Source: Streptomyces sp. STR69 (GTDB lineage Bacteria > Actinomycetota > Actinomycetes > Streptomycetales > Streptomycetaceae). Taken from it: DNA of 64,000 nucleotides. A program made the position numbers and the translations under genes. The stretch spans positions 1 to 64,000 of the forward strand of contig NZ_JALJRY010000018.1 in the NCBI RefSeq assembly GCF_024519455.1, given 5' to 3'. The notes beneath the pieces are model-generated. The model saw nothing but the letters and a program-made list of their open reading frames with translations, did not search any database and was not told the DNA's origin. Each line of letters begins with the position of its first letter. The stretch's first letter is position 1. Positions 8,158 to 17,205 of the stretch are shown piece after piece.

Positions 8158-9327
8158 ATGCGATGTCCGGTGGCCCGCAGACTGTTCCTCCTGCCCGTGG
8201 TGCTCGCTGTGTCCGCGACCCTGGTGGCCGCGAGTCCGACACCCCGCCCGACCTCGGTGAGCCTGCCCGTCATCCCGTCGGAGCTGACCTCCGACGCCCC
8301 CTGTACGCCGGCGTCCAAGCAGTCCGCCGAGGCGCGGTCGTCGACCCGGGCCGCTCTGGGTCTGAACCGTACCTGGCAGTTGACCCAGGGCTCCGGGGTG
8401 ACCGTGGCGGTGGTGGACACCGGTGTCGCCGAGGGCGTTTCCGCTCTCGCCGGGCGGGTCTCGGCGCCGGCCGGAGCCGGGGAGGACTGCGTGGGGCACG
8501 GCTCCTTCGTGGCCGGTCTCATCGCGGCCCGCAGTACCGACGCCGGCGCCTTCGCGGGGGTGGCCCCGCTGGCCCGGATTCTCGCGGTGCGTGGCACGGA
8601 CGACCGGGGGGTGCCCTCGGTGGCCCTGGTGGCGGACGGCATCCGCGCGGCGGTGAATGGCGGCGCCGAGGTGATCGCGGTCTCGGCGGCGCTGGCCGAC
8701 GGCCGCGAACAGCTGACCTCCGTGGTTGCGTACGCGACGGCCCACGACGCCCTGGTCGTCGCCCCGGCGGTGCCGGACACCGAGAACGACAAGGACGGAG
8801 CCGCCGGCGTCTACTGGCCCGCCTCCGCCCCCGGTGCCCTCTCGGTCGGCGGCACCGGTCTGGTGCTCCCGGCCGCCGCCGCGCCCGACCTGGCCGCGCC
8901 CGCCGACGGCATCGTCGGCGTCGGCCCACGCGGCTCCGGCTCCTACATCGCCTCCGGGTCCTCTCTCGCGTCCGCCTTCGTCGCGGGCGCCGCCGCGCTG
9001 GTGCGCTCCCGCTACCCCGCGCTGAGTGCCGCGCAGACCGCCGCCCGGCTCACCGACTTCGCCTACCCGGCGGTCCCGCCCCGCCTCGACCCGTACGCCG
9101 CTGTCACCGCCGTCCGGTCCACGGTGGCCCGGGCCCCCGGGGCCCTGCCCGATCGGGTCCGCATCGCACCCCCGGCCTCCGGCACCCCGCGCGCCGTGGC
9201 GGTGCTCGTCGCCGGGGTCTCCGGTGGCCTGGTCCTTCTCACGGCCGCCGCCCTCCTTGTCATTCCCCGGGGACGCGCGCGGAGATGGCGCCCGGCGGAC
9301 TCCTCCCCGGCCCCGCCGATCCCCTGA
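8158..9327 (+). CDS. mycP: Mycosin-type membrane-anchored subtilisin-like protease
   Basis: The product has 389 residues from the ATG at 8158; a GTG 21 bases upstream is in frame and equally lacks a clear ribosome site. A signal peptide (RRLFLLPVVLAVSATLVAAS) is followed by a peptidase S8 domain with Asp87 (VAVVDTGV), His114 (GHGSFVAG) and Ser269 (GSSLASAF, where most relatives have GTSFAAP). The C terminus has one membrane helix (VAVLVAGVSGGLVLLTAAAL) and a basic tail, the mycosin plan. In ESX systems mycosins stabilise the membrane complex and cleave some substrates outside the membrane. The usual oxyanion-hole Asn (AAGN) is replaced by APAVPDTEN, so catalysis may be weakened. It stands alone between the EccA-like operon and eccC. 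Confidence 0.9.
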   Translation: MRCPVARRLFLLPVVLAVSATLVAASPTPRPTSVSLPVIPSELTSDAPCTPASKQSAEARSSTRAALGLNRTWQLTQGSGVTVAVVDTGVAEGVSALAGRVSAPAGAGEDCVGHGSFVAGLIAARSTDAGAFAGVAPLARILAVRGTDDRGVPSVALVADGIRAAVNGGAEVIAVSAALADGREQLTSVVAYATAHDALVVAPAVPDTENDKDGAAGVYWPASAPGALSVGGTGLVLPAAAAPDLAAPADGIVGVGPRGSGSYIASGSSLASAFVAGAAALVRSRYPALSAAQTAARLTDFAYPAVPPRLDPYAAVTAVRSTVARAPGALPDRVRIAPPASGTPRAVAVLVAGVSGGLVLLTAAALLVIPRGRARRWRPADSSPAPPIP

Positions 9328-9811
9328 CCGGCCGGCCGACACGGCCTGCCGGTCGACGCCTCCCGGCGGACCACGGCGCGGGTCAAAACCACCGGCCGCT
9401 CGTTCCGCGGGGCCCTTGGCGCATTCTGCGGGCGCGCGACGATCGTGCCCGGGGTCACTCACGCAAGGCGCCGGGTCTGTTTAGCCGACCGGGAGTCCGG
9501 GTGCGTCCCGTTCGCGGGTGTCTGGCGGGTCTGTAAGGCCCGGCCGACGGGGCGATGCTGTTGGCGAAAACCGGCTGGGTGATCCGGGCCGTGGCGAGGC
9601 AGTGCCGGGAGCAGGGGGGGCTGTCGTCCGCGAACGCGACACTTCACCCGACGAGTGTCACATTCGCGGAACTAGCACCCTGCCCCCCGTGGATTCACCG
9701 ACGACATCACAGAGTGGGCCGGGCGTCCTGCTCGCCCCGTCGGCCCGAAGCCGGGAAGCCGGAGCAGGTCCGGTTCTGGTACGACGACGGCCGGTCGGGC
9801 CGGCCTGCTCG
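9328..9811. other. 480-bp intergenic stretch between mycP and eccC ends
   Basis: The mycP and eccC stop codons face each other across this stretch. Short frames exist but have no ribosome sites or sensible composition. The visible structure is a G run (9614-9620) and a long imperfect inverted repeat at 9627-9670. Convergent genes make transcription termination a reasonable use for part of it. Confidence 0.5.
9627..9670. promoter_or_regulatory. 44-base imperfect inverted repeat (stem-loop or bidirectional terminator)
   Basis: Two 17-base arms, TCCGCGAACGCGACACT and AGTGTCACATTCGCGGA, pair at 15 of 17 positions around the 10-base loop TCACCCGACG. No T run follows on either strand. Placed between convergent stops, it could terminate both transcripts or be a protein-binding palindrome; the sequence does not decide. 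Confidence 0.5.
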
Positions 9812-12800
9812 TCACAGCCGGCTGGGGTCCAGGAGGGCCGTCTGTATTTCGACCGTCTTGCGGCGGGCGATCCGTAGCGCCCGGCCCGGAGGGAGGATGC
9901 GGCCCTTGACGTTGCCGAAGACGTACCCCTCGGCGGGCGGGCAGGACATCAGCAGGGCAGGGGTGTTGACCTCCTGGAGGCGCCGTAGCAAGGACTCGTT
10001 GAGGCCGCGTCCGGCACTGGCCGCTGCCCGGGCGACGACCAGGTGGAGGCCGACCTCGTGGCCTAGGGCGAGGTGGTTCAGGAGCGGGTCGAAGGGGGCG
10101 TTCATCGGACCGGTGCCGACCATGTCGTAGTCGTCGACGAGGATGAAGAGCCGGGGGCCGGTCCACCAGTCGCAGAGCCTCATGCGGGCGGGGCTGATGT
10201 CGGGGCCGGGGACGCGGTCGCGGACGGCGCGGGCGGCGCCGTTGACGAGGTCCTTGAGGACGTCGACGGAGACGGCGTGGCCGAGGCGGTAGGCGTCGGG
10301 TACGGCTTCGACGAGGTCGCGGCGGTAGTCGACGATCATGATGCGGGCCTCGGCGGGGGTGTAGCGCTCCGTGATGGCCTTGGCGATCAGCCGCAGCAGG
10401 TTGGTCTTGCCGCTCTCGGTGTCACCGACCACGATCATGTGCGGGGATTCGCTGAAGTCGTGCCAGACGGTGGCGAGTTCGTCCTCGTCCACGCCGATCG
10501 GCACGCGCAGACCGTCCTGCGCCGGGGGCAGCGCGGAGGCCGGCAGGAGCGTCGGCAGCATGCGCACCGACGGGGCGGCCGGCCCCGGCCAGCTCTCCTT
10601 CACGGCGGAGACCAGGCCGGCGACGCCGTCGGCGAGGTCCTGGGCGTCCTCGGTGCCGTCGATGCGGGGCAGGGCGGTGAGGAAGTGCAGCTTGCCCTCG
10701 GCGGTCATGCCCCGGCCGGGGACACGGGGGACGGTGGCGGCGCGGCGGATGTCGATGTGGGAGTCCATGGGATCGCCCATGCGCAGTTCCAGCCGGGTGC
10801 CCGCCTGGTCCCGGACCGCCGCGGGGAGTTCGACCCAGCGGGCGGTGGTGGTGACGAGGTGGATGCCGTAGCTGAGGCCGCGCCCGGCGAGCGCGCTGAA
10901 GGTCTGGATGTGCCGGTCGAAGTCCTGGCGCACCGTCTGCCAGCCGTCGATGACGAGGAAGACGTCGCCGTGCGGTTCGTCGGGGAACTCCCCGGCGGCG
11001 CGGCGCCGCCGGTAGGTGATCATGTTGTCGATGCCCTGGTCGAGGAAGAAGCGCTCCCGCACGGCCAGCAGCGAGGTCACCTCGGCGATGGTCCTGCCGA
11101 CGCGTTCGGTGTCCAGTCGGGCCGCGACACCGCTCACGTGGGGGAGTTCGGCGAGGCTCGCCAGCGTGCCGCCGCCGAAGTCCAGGCAGTAGAACTGCAC
11201 TTCGCGCGGGGTGTGGGTGAGGGCGAGGGCGGTGATCAGCGTACGTATGAGGGTCGACTTGCCGCTCTGCGGGCCGCCCGCGATGGCGACATGCCCGCCC
11301 GCGCCGGACAGGTCCACGGTGAGCAGGTCGCGCATCTGGTCGAAGGGCCGGTCGACGATGCCGACGGGCACGGTGAGCCGACCGCGGCCGTCCGGGTCGG
11401 TGGTGGTGAGACCGCGTACCGGGTCGGGCGCGAGCGGCGGCAGGACCTGGTCCAGGGTGGCGGGCAGGCCGAGCGGAGGCAGCCACACCTGGTGGGCGGG
11501 CGGTCCGGCGCCGATCAGCCGGTCCACGGCGACCGACAGCAGGCTCTCGGCCTCCTCGTCCTCCGCCGTGTCGGGTCCGGTGGCGACGGATTCGTCGGGC
11601 ATCCGGCGTGGCACCACCCAGTCGGCGGTCCACGGTACGACCTGGCTGGCCACCCGGGCCTGGACGACGGCGCTGTGCCGTCGGGCGTACGGTCCCGACA
11701 CGTAGGCGGCGCGGAACCGGGTCAGTGCCTCGCCGCCGCTGGCCAGGAAGCCGCCGCCGGGCTGCGGTGGGAGCTCGTAGGCGTCCGGCACACCGAGCAC
11801 ACCGCGGCTCTCCATGGCGGAGAAGGTGCGCAGGCCGATCCGGTACGACAGATGGCTCTCCAGGCTGTGCATGCGGCCCTCGTCGAGCCGCTGCGAGGCC
11901 AGCAGCAGATGGACGCCCAGCGACCTGCCGAGCCGTCCGATCATCACGAACAGGTCCATGAACTCCCGGTGCGCGGCGAGGAGTTCGCTGAACTCGTCGA
12001 CGATGACGAAGAGGCTGGGCAGCGGCGCCAGCGGGATGCCCGACACGCGTGCCTTCTCGTAGTCCAGCGCGGAGGTGTAGTTCCCGGCGCTGCGGAGCAG
12101 TTCCTGACGGCGCATCAACTCACCGTGCAGCGCGTCCTGCATGCGGGAGACGAGGGCGACCTCGTCGGCGAGGTTGGTGATCACGGCGGAGGTGTGCGGC
12201 AGTTCGTCGAGGCCGAGGAAGGTGGCGCCGCCCTTGAAGTCGACCAGGACGAAGTTCAGGGTCTCGGAGGAGTTGGTGAGCGCCATCGCGAGCACCAGGG
12301 TGCGCAGCAGTTCGCTCTTGCCGGAGCCGGTCGCGCCGATGAGCATGCCGTGCGGGCCGGTACCGCCCTGCGCGGACTCCTTGATGTCCAGCTGTACCGG
12401 AGCGCCGTCCGCGCCGACCGCGATCGGCACGCGCAGCCGGTCGGCTCCGGTGCGCCGCCGCCACAGGGCGGCCGGGTCGTGCCGGTGCAGGTCGGGTATG
12501 CCCAGCAGGGTCGTCAACTCGACGTTGGTGGACAGCGGTTCGGCGGCCTCGGTGCCGAAGCCCATCCGGTACGGGGCGATGAGCTTGGCCAGCGCGGTGG
12601 CGGTGACCGGCCCCAGGGTGTCGGCGCGGCCGAGCCGGGTGGTCTGTTCCTTGCGGTCGCGGTCGGTGCGCACCAGGCTGAGTTCGTCCCCGGTGAGGTC
12701 CAGGCGCAGGGTGGTGCGGCCGGGCCGCCAGCCGAGTTCACCGGTGAGGTCCAGGACGACGGCGTTGCGGAAGCCGGACCCGTCGATGCGGTGCCCGGCC

Positions 12801-13786
12801 GGGACCCGGCCGCCGTCCAGGACGATGACGGTGAACGGCTCCTCGCGTCCGGTCGGCGCCTCCGGGTCGAACGGTGGCCGCTCGACGAACTCCGCGCCGA
12901 GCAGGTCCTCCAGTTCGTTGAACGCCGAGACGATCATGCGGGCGGGGCCCGCGCCGTCGTGTTCCTGGTCGCGCAGGCTGTGCGGCAGCCACTTGGTCCA
13001 CTCCCACTGTGCACGCCGGTCGTCGTCCACGCACAGCGCGATCCACAGGTCCTCGGGCGCCTGGAAGGTGGCCAGTTGGGCGACTATGGAACGGACCAGG
13101 GCGCGTATCCGCTCCTGGTCGCCCCGGAACAGGACCCGGGACCAGGGACGCAGATAGATCGCGATGGGCTGGTCGGGGACGGTGGCGTAGGCGCGGATGA
13201 AGCTCCGCAGGGCGTGCGCGGTCAGTGGTTCCAGGTCCTCGACGGGTTTCGTGGACTGCGGGGTCAGCCGCAGTCCCAGCCGCTGGTCACCGACGGCCAC
13301 CCGGACCTCGGCGAAGTCCTCGTCCGTCGGACGGCGTTCCCACAGCCGCGAGGTGCCCACCAGTGACGGCAGCGCGGCCGGTTCCGGGTGCCGCCAGGCC
13401 AGCGCCCGCTGCTGCTCGACGACGGCGCCGCGGACCTTGCGCCGGGTCTGGGTGAGATAGCGCAGGTAGTCGCGACGTTCGCCCTTGAGCCGTTGCTTGC
13501 GCTCGCCGTTCTTGCGGACGACCTGGCCGACCATCATGGCGGCCGAGGAGAGCACCATCAGCCCCATGGCTATGTACATGAAGCTGCCGAGCTGGCCGTT
13601 GGAGCCGGGCCTCATGAACATCATCATCATGGAGACCGACATCATCCCCATGGGCAGATACGTCCACACGGCGGAGCTGTCCGGCACCACCTCGGGGAGG
13701 GTGGGCGGCTCCTGGAGGCTGAGCTCTCCTTCGGGCATGTCCGGGCCTCGCCGGCGGGCAGGCCTGCGGAACAGAACCACACTCAC
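9812..13786 (-). CDS. eccC: T7SS FtsK/SpoIIIE-type ATPase EccC
   Basis: The GTG start at 13786 has GAGGAG about 8 bases upstream. The product has 1324 residues. Two N-terminal membrane helices lie near residues 38-85 (Met-rich, MGMMSVSMMMMF and MYIAMGLMVLSSAAMM). Three ATPase domains follow: Walker A GATGSGKSE near 484, GGPQSGKST near 834 and GDTESGKTN near 1117. Walker B is VIVDEFSE in the first domain but VIDGW and LVDDY in the others, so only the first keeps the catalytic Glu. That is the known EccC pattern, in which domains 2 and 3 have degenerate ATPase sites. It is the motor that recognises Esx substrates. All three domains are in one chain, unlike split EccCa/EccCb. It is transcribed away from eccD, alone. 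Confidence 0.95.
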   Translation of the reverse strand: MSVVLFRRPARRRGPDMPEGELSLQEPPTLPEVVPDSSAVWTYLPMGMMSVSMMMMFMRPGSNGQLGSFMYIAMGLMVLSSAAMMVGQVVRKNGERKQRLKGERRDYLRYLTQTRRKVRGAVVEQQRALAWRHPEPAALPSLVGTSRLWERRPTDEDFAEVRVAVGDQRLGLRLTPQSTKPVEDLEPLTAHALRSFIRAYATVPDQPIAIYLRPWSRVLFRGDQERIRALVRSIVAQLATFQAPEDLWIALCVDDDRRAQWEWTKWLPHSLRDQEHDGAGPARMIVSAFNELEDLLGAEFVERPPFDPEAPTGREEPFTVIVLDGGRVPAGHRIDGSGFRNAVVLDLTGELGWRPGRTTLRLDLTGDELSLVRTDRDRKEQTTRLGRADTLGPVTATALAKLIAPYRMGFGTEAAEPLSTNVELTTLLGIPDLHRHDPAALWRRRTGADRLRVPIAVGADGAPVQLDIKESAQGGTGPHGMLIGATGSGKSELLRTLVLAMALTNSSETLNFVLVDFKGGATFLGLDELPHTSAVITNLADEVALVSRMQDALHGELMRRQELLRSAGNYTSALDYEKARVSGIPLAPLPSLFVIVDEFSELLAAHREFMDLFVMIGRLGRSLGVHLLLASQRLDEGRMHSLESHLSYRIGLRTFSAMESRGVLGVPDAYELPPQPGGGFLASGGEALTRFRAAYVSGPYARRHSAVVQARVASQVVPWTADWVVPRRMPDESVATGPDTAEDEEAESLLSVAVDRLIGAGPPAHQVWLPPLGLPATLDQVLPPLAPDPVRGLTTTDPDGRGRLTVPVGIVDRPFDQMRDLLTVDLSGAGGHVAIAGGPQSGKSTLIRTLITALALTHTPREVQFYCLDFGGGTLASLAELPHVSGVAARLDTERVGRTIAEVTSLLAVRERFFLDQGIDNMITYRRRRAAGEFPDEPHGDVFLVIDGWQTVRQDFDRHIQTFSALAGRGLSYGIHLVTTTARWVELPAAVRDQAGTRLELRMGDPMDSHIDIRRAATVPRVPGRGMTAEGKLHFLTALPRIDGTEDAQDLADGVAGLVSAVKESWPGPAAPSVRMLPTLLPASALPPAQDGLRVPIGVDEDELATVWHDFSESPHMIVVGDTESGKTNLLRLIAKAITERYTPAEARIMIVDYRRDLVEAVPDAYRLGHAVSVDVLKDLVNGAARAVRDRVPGPDISPARMRLCDWWTGPRLFILVDDYDMVGTGPMNAPFDPLLNHLALGHEVGLHLVVARAAASAGRGLNESLLRRLQEVNTPALLMSCPPAEGYVFGNVKGRILPPGRALRIARRKTVEIQTALLDPSRL

Positions 13787-14094
13787 TGCGGTGTCTCCTC
13801 GCCATGGTCGGCGCTCGCGCCACTGTGGGGCTTTCGGGACAGGGCCCCGAGTCCGGTCACGGTACCCGGCCCGGAACCTGCCTCCGATCGCCCGACCGGG
13901 AGTTCAACTCGCGGTCTACAAAGGTTCGTTGGGAAGTTTCTCTGAAGATCCGTCAAAAAGGAGTGGTGGCCCGTACGTTCGGCTCTGACGTGTGCGAGTG
14001 GTGACCCCGGCGTTCAGGTCACACGTCCGGCGCGTCCCCCCTACCCCGCCCTGTTCCCCCAGCCCCGGACCTCCGGAGAAGGGTGCGGCCCCTG
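13787..14094. promoter_or_regulatory. Divergent intergenic region between eccC and eccD
   Basis: About 300 bases separate the divergent starts of eccC and eccD, so promoters for both operons should be here. Ribosome sites are visible at both ends (GAGGAG for eccC on the minus strand, GGAGAAGG for eccD). A run of lower-GC sequence at 13915-13965 (around TCAAAAAGGAG) is the most promoter-like part, but I cannot assign -35/-10 boxes with confidence. Confidence 0.45.
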
Positions 14095-15504
14095 ATGACC
14101 GACAGGCCCGTCGGCTCAGCGGCGGCCCTGTGCCGTCTGACCGTGCATGCCCCCGCCAGGACCATCGACCTGGCGGTCCCCTCCGATGTGCCCGTCGCCG
14201 ACCTCCTGCCCACCGTCGTCGGCTACGGCGGCGACGGGCTTGCGGAGACCGGCATCGAGCACGGCGGCTGGGTACTCCAGCGCCTCGGTGGGCCGCCGCT
14301 GGACGAGGAGAGCACGCTGGACGCCCTCGACCTGCGTGACGGCGAGACGCTCCACCTCCGCCCCCGAGTCGAGGCACTGCCCGAAGTACACCTGGACGAC
14401 CTGGTGTTCGGTGTCTCCACCACCATGCGGCAACGCCCCTACGGCTGGGGACCGGACGCCAGCAGGCGGCTGCTGCGGGGGTTCGCGGTGACCGCGCTCA
14501 CCCTCGGCATCCTGGTGCTGGCGCTGCCCGGAGCCCCCGGCTGGCAGCGCGGCCTGGCGGCCGGCGCGACCGGGCTGCTGCTGCTCGCGGGCGCCGCCTC
14601 CGCCGGCCGGGCGGTCGGCGACGCCGGCGCGGGCGTGGCGCTGGGGTTCATGGTCGCCCCGTACCTGGCACTGGCCGGCTGGCTGCTGCCCGGCGGCGCG
14701 ATAACGGGGCCGAATGGCAACGAGGGGCTCGGCTCGCGCCTGCTCGCGGCCTGCGCGGCCGGAGCGGGTGGCGCGGTGCTGGCGCTGGCCGCCGTGGCCT
14801 CGTTCGCCGCGGTGTTCCTCGCGCTGTTCGTGGTCGCGGTGTTCGGCGCCTTCGGCGCCGTCCTCATCCTCGTCGGCGACCTGCCCCTCGGGCACGCCGC
14901 CGGCGTCCTCGCGGTGTCCGCGGTGGTCCTCGGCGCGTTCGTCCCGGCACTGTCCTTCCGGCTGTCCGGACTGCGTACGCCACCGCTGCCGACCAACGCC
15001 GAGCAGCTGCAGGAGGGCATCGAGCCGCATCCCACCGCCGCCGTGGCGGCCCGGGCCGTGATCGCGGACGGCTGGATGACCTCGCTGTACGCGGCGACCG
15101 GGGCGATCTGCGCGGCCAGCCTCGCCGCGTTCACCCACGACCCCGGGCTGCCCGAGGCCGTCACCGCGGCTGTGCTCTCGCTGCTCCTGCTGCTGCACGG
15201 GCGCGGCCTCGGCAACGTCTGGCAGCGGCTCTCGCTGCTCCTGCCCGGCGCCCTGGGCGCGGTCCTGCTGGTCTACGGCGTCGCCCGCTCGGCCGGCCCC
15301 GACGACCGGATGCTGGTGGTCGCCGGGCTGCTCGCGGTCACCGCGACCCTCGCCATCGCCTCCTGGACGGTACCGGGGCGGCGGCTCGTGCCGTACTGGG
15401 GGCGCGCGGCGGAAGTACTGCACACCACGACCGCCATCGCCCTGCTGCCGCTGGCCCTGTGGGTGCTCGGTGTGTACGGCGCCCTGCGCGCGATGAACAG
15501 CTGA
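14095..15504 (+). CDS. eccD: T7SS integral membrane protein EccD
   Basis: The ATG at 14095 is preferred over a GTG at 14083, which sits directly on the GGAGAAGG ribosome site. The product has 469 residues. An N-terminal ubiquitin-like (YukD) domain of about 90 residues (CRLTVHAPARTIDLAV ... LDLRDGETLHLRP) is followed by about eleven hydrophobic helices from residue 130 to the end. EccD forms the membrane vestibule of ESX complexes, with its ubiquitin-like domain contacting EccC. The next gene, eccB, begins 19 bases after the stop, behind a GGAGGAAA site, so the two are an operon. Confidence 0.93.
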   Translation: MTDRPVGSAAALCRLTVHAPARTIDLAVPSDVPVADLLPTVVGYGGDGLAETGIEHGGWVLQRLGGPPLDEESTLDALDLRDGETLHLRPRVEALPEVHLDDLVFGVSTTMRQRPYGWGPDASRRLLRGFAVTALTLGILVLALPGAPGWQRGLAAGATGLLLLAGAASAGRAVGDAGAGVALGFMVAPYLALAGWLLPGGAITGPNGNEGLGSRLLAACAAGAGGAVLALAAVASFAAVFLALFVVAVFGAFGAVLILVGDLPLGHAAGVLAVSAVVLGAFVPALSFRLSGLRTPPLPTNAEQLQEGIEPHPTAAVAARAVIADGWMTSLYAATGAICAASLAAFTHDPGLPEAVTAAVLSLLLLLHGRGLGNVWQRLSLLLPGALGAVLLVYGVARSAGPDDRMLVVAGLLAVTATLAIASWTVPGRRLVPYWGRAAEVLHTTTAIALLPLALWVLGVYGALRAMNS

Positions 15505-15523
15505 CCCGGAGGAAACGACCGCG

Positions 15524-17056
15524 ATGCAGTCCAGGCGCGACCAGGTGCAGGCCCACATGTTCGTCATGGGCCGGCTGACCTCGGGCATGCTACGAGCCGA
15601 CCCGGACGCCCCGGAGAGTCCGCAGGGCCGGACCAACCGGGGTGTCGTGATCGGCCTGCTCGTCGCGGTCCTCGTCTCGGCGGGGGCGTTCGTCTTCGGC
15701 ATCATCAAACCCGGAGGCACGGACACCTGGCGGACCTCGGGGAACCTGATCGTCGACACGGACACCGGCTCCCGCTATCTGTACCTGGACGGGCGGCTGC
15801 GGCCGGTGCGGAACTACGCCTCGGCACGGCTGCTCCTCGGCGCGGATCTGGCCGTCACCAAGGTGCACACCGCCGCGCTCAGCGGCACCCAGCACGGCTC
15901 GCCGGTCGGCATCGACGGCGCGCCTGACGCGCTTCCCACCGGCGCGGGGCTCAACAGCGGTCCCTGGCAGGTCTGTTCGGGGCCGGACACCGGCGGCGGG
16001 ACCGGCTCCGGATCGTCGGCCGGTGCCGCCGTCACGACCCTGGCGGTGGGCGCCTCGACCGGCACCGGCACCCCGCTCGCCTCCGGGCAGGGCCTGCCGG
16101 TCGTCGGCCCCGACGGCACGGACTATCTCCTCTGGCAGGGCAGCCGGCTGCGGCTCGACCGCGCCGCCGGCGCGATCGACGCCCTCGGCTACGGGTCCAC
16201 GACCCCGCGCCCCGTCTCGGCCGCCTTCCTCGACGCGCTGCCGTCCGGTCCCGACCTCACTCCGCCGGACGTCCCCGGCCGGGGCGACACGGGTCCGGCG
16301 CTGGGCGGTCTCGCCACTCGCGTCGGGCAGGTGTTCCAGGTGTCCGTGCCCGGAGGCGGCCCGCAGTACTACCTCCTGCTCAAGGCGGGGCTGACGCCGC
16401 TCACCGCCACCGGCGCCGCCCTGGTCCTGGGCGATCCGCAGACGGGCGCCAAGGCCTACGCCGGCGGGTCCGCCGCCATGGTGTCCCTGGGCGCCGACGC
16501 CCTCAAGGGCCACCTGGCACCCACCACCGGAAGCGTCGCCACCCCGGGCCTGCCGGAGTCGCCGCCGTCCGCCCAGCGGGTGGCGGACGGCTGGACGGCC
16601 TGCGCCCGCGTCCAGCCGAGCGGTTCCGGCACCCGGGTGAGTGTCGACCTCGTGCCGGCGGACTCCGGCGGGCGGGCCACGCAGGCCCTCGCGCCCGGCG
16701 AAGCGTCCGCCGCATGTCTGCCGGTGAACTCCGTCACCGTGCGCGCCGGAGGCGGCGCGCTGGTCAGGGCGCTGGGCGAACACGGCGACGAGGTCGGGGA
16801 CACCACGTATCTGGTGACCGACACCGGGGTGAAGTACCAACTCGGCACGGAAACCGACCAGAAGGCCCTCGGTTATGCGGACAACGAGGTCGTGGGGCTG
16901 CCGTTCATGCTGCTGTCGATGCTCCCGACCGGACCCGAACTGACCGGCGCCGCGGCCTCCTCGGCCGGCGACGCCGCCCTGGCACCCGCCGGCTGCGGGA
17001 GGCCGGACTCTCGTCGAAGTACATCGGAAGCAGGGTCTGATGTCATGTCAAATTAA
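15524..17056 (+). CDS. eccB: T7SS membrane-anchored core protein EccB
   Basis: The product has 510 residues. A short cytoplasmic N terminus (QSRRDQVQAHMFVMGRL, a hallmark of EccB) comes first, then one membrane helix near residues 43-64 (VVIGLLVAVLVSAGAFVFGII) and a large extracytoplasmic domain with the R-type repeats typical of EccB (YLYLDGRLRPVRNYASARLLL, DYLLWQGSRLRL). Known EccB proteins join EccC, EccD and MycP in the ESX core. The last 30 residues are low complexity (SRRSTSEAGSDVMSN). The GGAGGAAA site and 19-base gap tie it to eccD. No eccE follows; an Esx-like gene does, after a 150-base gap that may carry its own promoter. Confidence 0.93.
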   Translation: MQSRRDQVQAHMFVMGRLTSGMLRADPDAPESPQGRTNRGVVIGLLVAVLVSAGAFVFGIIKPGGTDTWRTSGNLIVDTDTGSRYLYLDGRLRPVRNYASARLLLGADLAVTKVHTAALSGTQHGSPVGIDGAPDALPTGAGLNSGPWQVCSGPDTGGGTGSGSSAGAAVTTLAVGASTGTGTPLASGQGLPVVGPDGTDYLLWQGSRLRLDRAAGAIDALGYGSTTPRPVSAAFLDALPSGPDLTPPDVPGRGDTGPALGGLATRVGQVFQVSVPGGGPQYYLLLKAGLTPLTATGAALVLGDPQTGAKAYAGGSAAMVSLGADALKGHLAPTTGSVATPGLPESPPSAQRVADGWTACARVQPSGSGTRVSVDLVPADSGGRATQALAPGEASAACLPVNSVTVRAGGGALVRALGEHGDEVGDTTYLVTDTGVKYQLGTETDQKALGYADNEVVGLPFMLLSMLPTGPELTGAAASSAGDAALAPAGCGRPDSRRSTSEAGSDVMSN

Positions 17057-17205
17057 CCTGGGGCAAAGGAATTTGACGGATCGTCGACTGAAGCTCAGGA
17101 GAAGCCTCAGAAGTCATCGCCCGTCACTCCGGCCCCACCCTGCGATCAAGTTTCCGCAACCGTGGCGGGAAGCAGTGACGGATCATCAGAGGGAAGGCGA
17201 ACCCT

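Noticed and set aside
8012..8242. Longer start for the EccA-like gene at 8242
   Set aside because: The extra 76 residues are Arg/Pro/Ser-rich, run across the divergent mycP promoter and start, and the GTG at 8014 has an AGGAGGA site.
10073..13366. 1097-residue plus-strand frame opposite eccC, and 58070-61873 opposite topA
   Set aside because: Antisense shadows of eccC and topA, whose products are unmistakable; composition is Gly/Val/Gln/His-rich with no domain.
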